This document shows positions 60,895 to 64,000 of a stretch of 64,000 nt of DNA, piece after piece. A program made the position numbers and the translations under genes. The notes below the pieces were generated by a model. That model worked only from the letters and a program-made list of their open reading frames with translations. It was not told where the DNA came from and did not search any database. The stretch comes from an uncultured Cohaesibacter sp. (GTDB taxonomy: Bacteria > Pseudomonadota > Alphaproteobacteria > Rhizobiales > Cohaesibacteraceae), in assembly GCF_963677725.1 (NCBI RefSeq), contig NZ_OY782507.1, forward strand, positions 4,384,171 through 4,448,170, given 5' to 3'. Positions within the stretch are counted from its first letter, which is position 1, and each line of letters opens with the position of its first letter.

Positions 60895-60964
60895 TTTTCT
60901 GCCTGCTTGCAATATGCCCGCGAATTTGATCCTCTGGACACTGATTTAAGCAAAGGAGACCGCC

Positions 60965-61378
60965 GTGGCGCAAGAGATCACCGTAACCTATAAGCAATTG
61001 ATTGCGGCTGCCGAAGCCGAGATTGAAGTGATTGATGCGGCAGAGGCGAAGGCCTTGCTGGATCGTGACGACCATGTCTTTGTTGATCTTCGTGATATTC
61101 GCGAGCTTGGCAGGGAAGGGCGGATCCCCGGTGCGCTTCATGCACCGCGCGGGATGCTGGAATTCTGGGTTTGCCCTACAAGCCCCTATCATAAGCCGAT
61201 TTTTGCTGAAGATAAAAAGTTCATTTTCTTCTGCGCCGGTGGCTGGCGCAGTGCCCTTGCCGCCCAGCAAATGCAGGCCATGGGGCTGAAACCCGTTGCC
61301 CATATGGCTGGTGGCTTTGGTGCATGGCGCGATGCAGGCGGAGCGGTGGAAGCCCCAGAATCTTCAAAATCTTCGTAA
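60965..61378 (+). CDS. Rhodanese-like sulfurtransferase
   Basis: The 137-residue single-domain rhodanese has VFVDLRDIRELGREGRIPGALHAPRGMLEFW (about 38-68) and the active-site loop FFCAGGWRSA with Cys90. It starts at GTG 60965 behind AAAGGAG. It moves sulfane sulfur between donors and thiols; the acceptor is unknown. It is unrelated in sequence detail to the membrane rhodanese at the end of the window. Confidence 0.92.
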   Translation: MAQEITVTYKQLIAAAEAEIEVIDAAEAKALLDRDDHVFVDLRDIRELGREGRIPGALHAPRGMLEFWVCPTSPYHKPIFAEDKKFIFFCAGGWRSALAAQQMQAMGLKPVAHMAGGFGAWRDAGGAVEAPESSKSS

Positions 61379-61711
61379 TCCTCACAATCTTCGAAATCTC
61401 AAAGAGGGCAGCGTCTCACCTCACTTCCTATGCGGTTCATAAAGCAATTGAACCAATGGGTGAGGCCGGATCCATGGCTGGAAAGTGTCGCTCAGGGCCA
61501 ATGAGCGGCACAAAGTCAACCGATTTCAGAGGGTTGGCAAGATGGCTATTCATTTCAAGCAGTTGACGTAATATGCGTTAAATTTCTTTATTTCTTTCTG
61601 ATGCTTGTGTAATATGCCGCGACAAAAATACGGTGTGACACAACACCGGATATGGTGGTGGGCAGCAGCTGGTGGGCCGGTTGGTCATCACCGATATAGG
61701 GGAGGATAAAG
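61379..61711. other. 333-base gap before mccB, no convincing gene
   Basis: I see no supported coding region. The gap carries a TTGACG...CGTTAA dyad and promoter-like boxes at 61563-61592 (listed separately). Short open frames in it have no recognisable features. Confidence 0.6.
61563..61592 (+). promoter_or_regulatory. Candidate promoter and LiuR-like site of mccB
   Basis: TTGACG (61563-61568), an 18-base spacer and TTTATT (61587-61592) form a promoter-like pair. The dyad TTGACG-N7-CGTTAA (61563-61581) uses half-sites like those before the MerR gene. Confidence 0.4.
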
Positions 61712-63319
61712 ATGGGTGTGTTGCAATCGGACATCCGGACGGACGGGGCGGACTATCAGGCCAATCGTGCGGCGATGGAAGAGCTGTTGTCAGATCTGGC
61801 CGCCAAACGGGCGGAGGCAGCGCTCGGCGGCAATGAGCGGGCGCGGGAGCGGCATTTGTCGCGTGGCAAATTGCTTCCACGGGACCGGGTTACCCAATTG
61901 CTTGATCCCGGTGCCCCGTTCCTTGAATTGTCGCCGCTCGCTGCCAACAATATGTATGATGCGGCGATACACGGGGCGGGCCTGATCACGGGCATTGGCC
62001 GGGTGGAGGGACGCGAATGCATGATCATTTGCAATGATGCGACCATCAAGGGCGGCACCTATTATCCCATGACCGTCAAGAAGCATCTCAGGGCGCAAGA
62101 AGTGGCGCAGGAAAATCGCCTGCCTTGCGTCTATTTGGTCGATTCAGGTGGGGCCAACCTGCCGCAACAGACAGAAGTTTTTCCCGACAAGGAGCATTTT
62201 GGCCGGATTTTCTACAATCAGGCAACCATGTCATCAATGGGCATTCCGCAAATTGCCGTGGTGATGGGGTCTTGCACCGCAGGCGGGGCCTATGTGCCGG
62301 CCATGTCGGACGAAACCATCATCGTCAAGGAGCAGGGTACAATCTTTCTGGCCGGACCACCCTTGGTGAAGGCGGCGACAGGGGAAGTTGTCAGCGCAGA
62401 GGATTTGGGCGGGGCCGATGTTCACACCAGAACGTCCGGTGTGGCGGATCACTATGCACTGAATGATGCCCATGCGCTGGAAATTGCCCGTTCGGTGGTT
62501 GCCAATCTCAACCGCCGCAAGGATGTCGATATTGAACTGCGCGCGCCCATAGAGCCACTGTTTGATACCCAAGAGCTGAATGGCATCGTGCCGGTGGACT
62601 TGAAGAAGCAATACGATATTCGCGAAGTGATTGCTCGCTTGGTGGACGGGTCGCGGTTTGACGAATTCAAGGCCCGCTATGGCACCACCTTGGTGACTGG
62701 CTTTGCTCATATTTATGGCGTGCCGGTGGGGATCATCGGCAACAATGGCATTCTTTTTTCCGAAAGTGCGCAGAAGGGCGCGCATTTTGTCGAGTTATGC
62801 TGCCAACGGCGCATCCCGTTGCTGTTCCTGCAAAATATCACTGGCTTCATGGTGGGGCGAGACTATGAAGCGGGGGGCATTGCCAAGGATGGGGCCAAGC
62901 TGGTCACAGCTGTGGCTTGTGCTCAAGTGCCGAAAATCACTGTGCTGGTGGGGGGCTCCTACGGGGCTGGCAATTATGGCATGTGTGGCAGGGCCTATAG
63001 TCCGCGCTTCCTGTTCAGCTGGCCCAACAGCCGAATTTCGGTGATGGGCGGTGAACAGGCGGCCAATGTGCTGGCGACTGTCAAGCGCGACAATATAGAA
63101 GCTGATGGCGGGGTCTGGTCTGCGGAGGACGAAAAGGCCTTCAAGGCCCCGATCGAGGAAAGATTCGAGGCTGAAGGGAATCCCTATTATGCCACAGCGC
63201 GTCTGTGGGATGATGGTATCATCATGCCATCCGAAACCCGGCGGGTGCTGGGCCTGGCATTCTCTGCGGCCTTGAATGCGCCAGTGCCTGAGACCAGATT
63301 TGGTGTCTTCCGAATGTAG
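61712..63319 (+). CDS. mccB: Methylcrotonyl-CoA carboxylase beta subunit
   Basis: This carboxyltransferase subunit makes 3-methylglutaconyl-CoA in leucine degradation. The product is 535 residues of the acetyl-CoA carboxyltransferase family with the MCC-type start, [31 protein letters not shown] (about 146-176) and [20 protein letters not shown] (about 413-432). GGGGAGG is upstream. It needs a biotin alpha subunit, which is not in the window. A terminator follows. Confidence 0.95.
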   Translation: MGVLQSDIRTDGADYQANRAAMEELLSDLAAKRAEAALGGNERARERHLSRGKLLPRDRVTQLLDPGAPFLELSPLAANNMYDAAIHGAGLITGIGRVEGRECMIICNDATIKGGTYYPMTVKKHLRAQEVAQENRLPCVYLVDSGGANLPQQTEVFPDKEHFGRIFYNQATMSSMGIPQIAVVMGSCTAGGAYVPAMSDETIIVKEQGTIFLAGPPLVKAATGEVVSAEDLGGADVHTRTSGVADHYALNDAHALEIARSVVANLNRRKDVDIELRAPIEPLFDTQELNGIVPVDLKKQYDIREVIARLVDGSRFDEFKARYGTTLVTGFAHIYGVPVGIIGNNGILFSESAQKGAHFVELCCQRRIPLLFLQNITGFMVGRDYEAGGIAKDGAKLVTAVACAQVPKITVLVGGSYGAGNYGMCGRAYSPRFLFSWPNSRISVMGGEQAANVLATVKRDNIEADGGVWSAEDEKAFKAPIEERFEAEGNPYYATARLWDDGIIMPSETRRVLGLAFSAALNAPVPETRFGVFRM

Positions 63320-63340
63320 ACATGGTTCTTTGTTGACCAA

Positions 63341-63362
63341 AAAAGGGGCGCTGGCCCCTTTT
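63341..63362 (+). terminator. Intrinsic terminator after mccB
   Basis: AAAAGGGGC, a GCTG loop and GCCCCTTTT form a 9-bp stem ending in Ts, so the beta subunit gene is terminated without an alpha subunit gene. Confidence 0.9.
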
Positions 63363-63396
63363 GCGTTCGCATAGGATCCGCTTCAATGATCTGGCC

Positions 63397-63798
63397 TTAG
63401 AGGCCTGGGATCCATCCGGCTGCCCAACCAATGGCGACCACTGCGGCGGCAATGCCGAAGAATTTGAACATGGCGCTTCCACCTTCAGTGGGCACGCCCA
63501 TGCGGGAAATGGCATGAATGCCACCGGTCAGCATGTAGGCATCGCAATCAACAAAGCTTGCCAATTGGCGCGCGTAGCTATTGGTTCGGGCACCTGAAGC
63601 GCAAAAGAAAATCGCCGCTGGAGCACCGTTGGTGTCGATCGGGCCTTTGAGGCCAGAGAGGGGGTGATGCAGCGCGGAGGGGACTTTCTTGCCCATCAGC
63701 TCCATGGATTCTCGCACGTCGATCAGCACGGCGCCTTCATCAAGCAGCTTTTTGGCTGCGTCATGATTGATCTGTTGGACAATTTGTTTTTTTGCCAT
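63397..63798 (-). CDS. Membrane-anchored rhodanese
   Basis: The 133-residue protein has a cytoplasmic rhodanese domain (AVLIDVRESMELMGKKVPSALHHPLSG, about 23-49; catalytic loop FFCASGARTNS with Cys66) and a C-terminal transmembrane helix (about 112-130, IAAAVVAIGWAAGWIPG). I choose ATG 63798 (MAKKQIVQQIN); an in-frame start at 63867 overlaps the ArsR gene. It lies 44 bases after an ArsR regulator gene, the layout of persulfide-responsive units. Confidence 0.88.
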   Translation of the reverse strand: MAKKQIVQQINHDAAKKLLDEGAVLIDVRESMELMGKKVPSALHHPLSGLKGPIDTNGAPAAIFFCASGARTNSYARQLASFVDCDAYMLTGGIHAISRMGVPTEGGSAMFKFFGIAAAVVAIGWAAGWIPGL

Positions 63799-63842
63799 TC
63801 TGGGTCGTTTCTTCTTGGTTGTGGAAAGGGTCTGAGGAACCA

Positions 63843-64000
63843 TCAACGATCCGAATCCGAGGCGCAATATAGGTCTTTCAGCACGCCAAGAAGTTGTTCT
63901 GCATTGGGATCGGAGATCGAATAATAGATGGTTTGAGCGTCGCGGTTGCCCTTGATCAGGCCATCTTCACGCATTTTTGCCAAATGCTGCGATAAAGCGC
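63843..64000 (-). CDS. ArsR-family regulator, BigR/SqrR-like (5' partial)
   Basis: Only the last 51 codons are in the window. They show the end of the recognition helix (ALSQHLAKMREDGLI), the beta-wing (RDAQTIYYSI) and the last helix ending in LKDLYC, with a Cys where persulfide-sensing BigR/SqrR proteins have their C-terminal sensor Cys. The upstream partner Cys lies outside the window. It is followed by the membrane rhodanese, fitting a sulfide/persulfide response unit. Confidence 0.85.
   Translation of the reverse strand, partial: ALSQHLAKMREDGLIKGNRDAQTIYYSISDPNAEQLLGVLKDLYCASDSDR

Noticed and set aside
61324-61566. Possible small gene between the rhodanese and mccB
   Set aside because: It overlaps the rhodanese gene out of frame, and the product has no recognisable feature or RBS.

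Overview
The window reads as chromosomal DNA of an alphaproteobacterium, most likely of the order Hyphomicrobiales (Rhizobiales); a marine Cohaesibacter-like genome would fit, but that genus is a guess. The evidence is the gene order rplKAJL-rpoBC / rpsL-rpsG-fusA-tuf / S10-spc-alpha, with adk directly after secY and no rpmJ between secY and rpsM, a short-LID adenylate kinase, a TTG-started rplJ, an ATP12-type F1 assembly chaperone, and leucine-catabolism genes beside a MerR-type regulator.

Positions 1-31,870 hold transcription and translation machinery on the + strand: the end of nusG, rplK, rplA, rplJ, rplL, rpoB, rpoC, then rpsL, rpsG, fusA, tuf, then an unbroken run from rpsJ to rplQ including secY, adk and rpoA. 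The only interruption (about 11,650-13,370) is an IS200-type insertion sequence and one exported DUF1566-type protein, sitting between the rpoC terminator and the rpsL promoter region. Structured leaders and intercistronic hairpins occur before rplK, rplJ, rpoB, rpsJ, rplN and secY.

Positions 31,900-41,830 are housekeeping genes: a small membrane protein, a Deg-type periplasmic protease, rarA, fluC/crcB, a RluC-type pseudouridine synthase, a HAD phosphatase and ATP12 on +; then folP-folB-folK, a Flp-like mini-pilin and lipB on -; then a stand-alone FliN-like SpoA protein. A tRNA-Leu(GAG) follows at 42,042.

Positions 42,387-53,029 are the most interesting accessory part. The first operon is an RpiR regulator, an orphan amino-acid-binding protein, an enolase-superfamily N-acyl/N-succinyl amino acid racemase and a GNAT of the kind that partners it. 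The second unit has a LysR regulator divergent from a D-glutamate cyclase-like protein (DUF1445), a complete DctPQM TRAP transporter, a DUF2848 protein and an amidase-signature hydrolase. Together they suggest uptake and conversion of D-amino acids or cyclic/amidated derivatives; the exact substrate cannot be read from the sequence.

Positions 53,146-64,000 hold a chalcone-isomerase-fold exported protein, the Mg2+ transporter MgtE, a VOC protein, then a split leucine/isovalerate degradation set: MerR (LiuR-like), PaaI-type thioesterase, isovaleryl-CoA dehydrogenase and, 3.5 kb further on, methylcrotonyl-CoA carboxylase beta subunit. Possible shared operators are visible. Between them lie an SH3-like exported protein, an EamA transporter, a DUF599 protein, a very small membrane protein and a rhodanese. 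The window ends in an ArsR (BigR/SqrR-like) and membrane-anchored rhodanese pair on the - strand.
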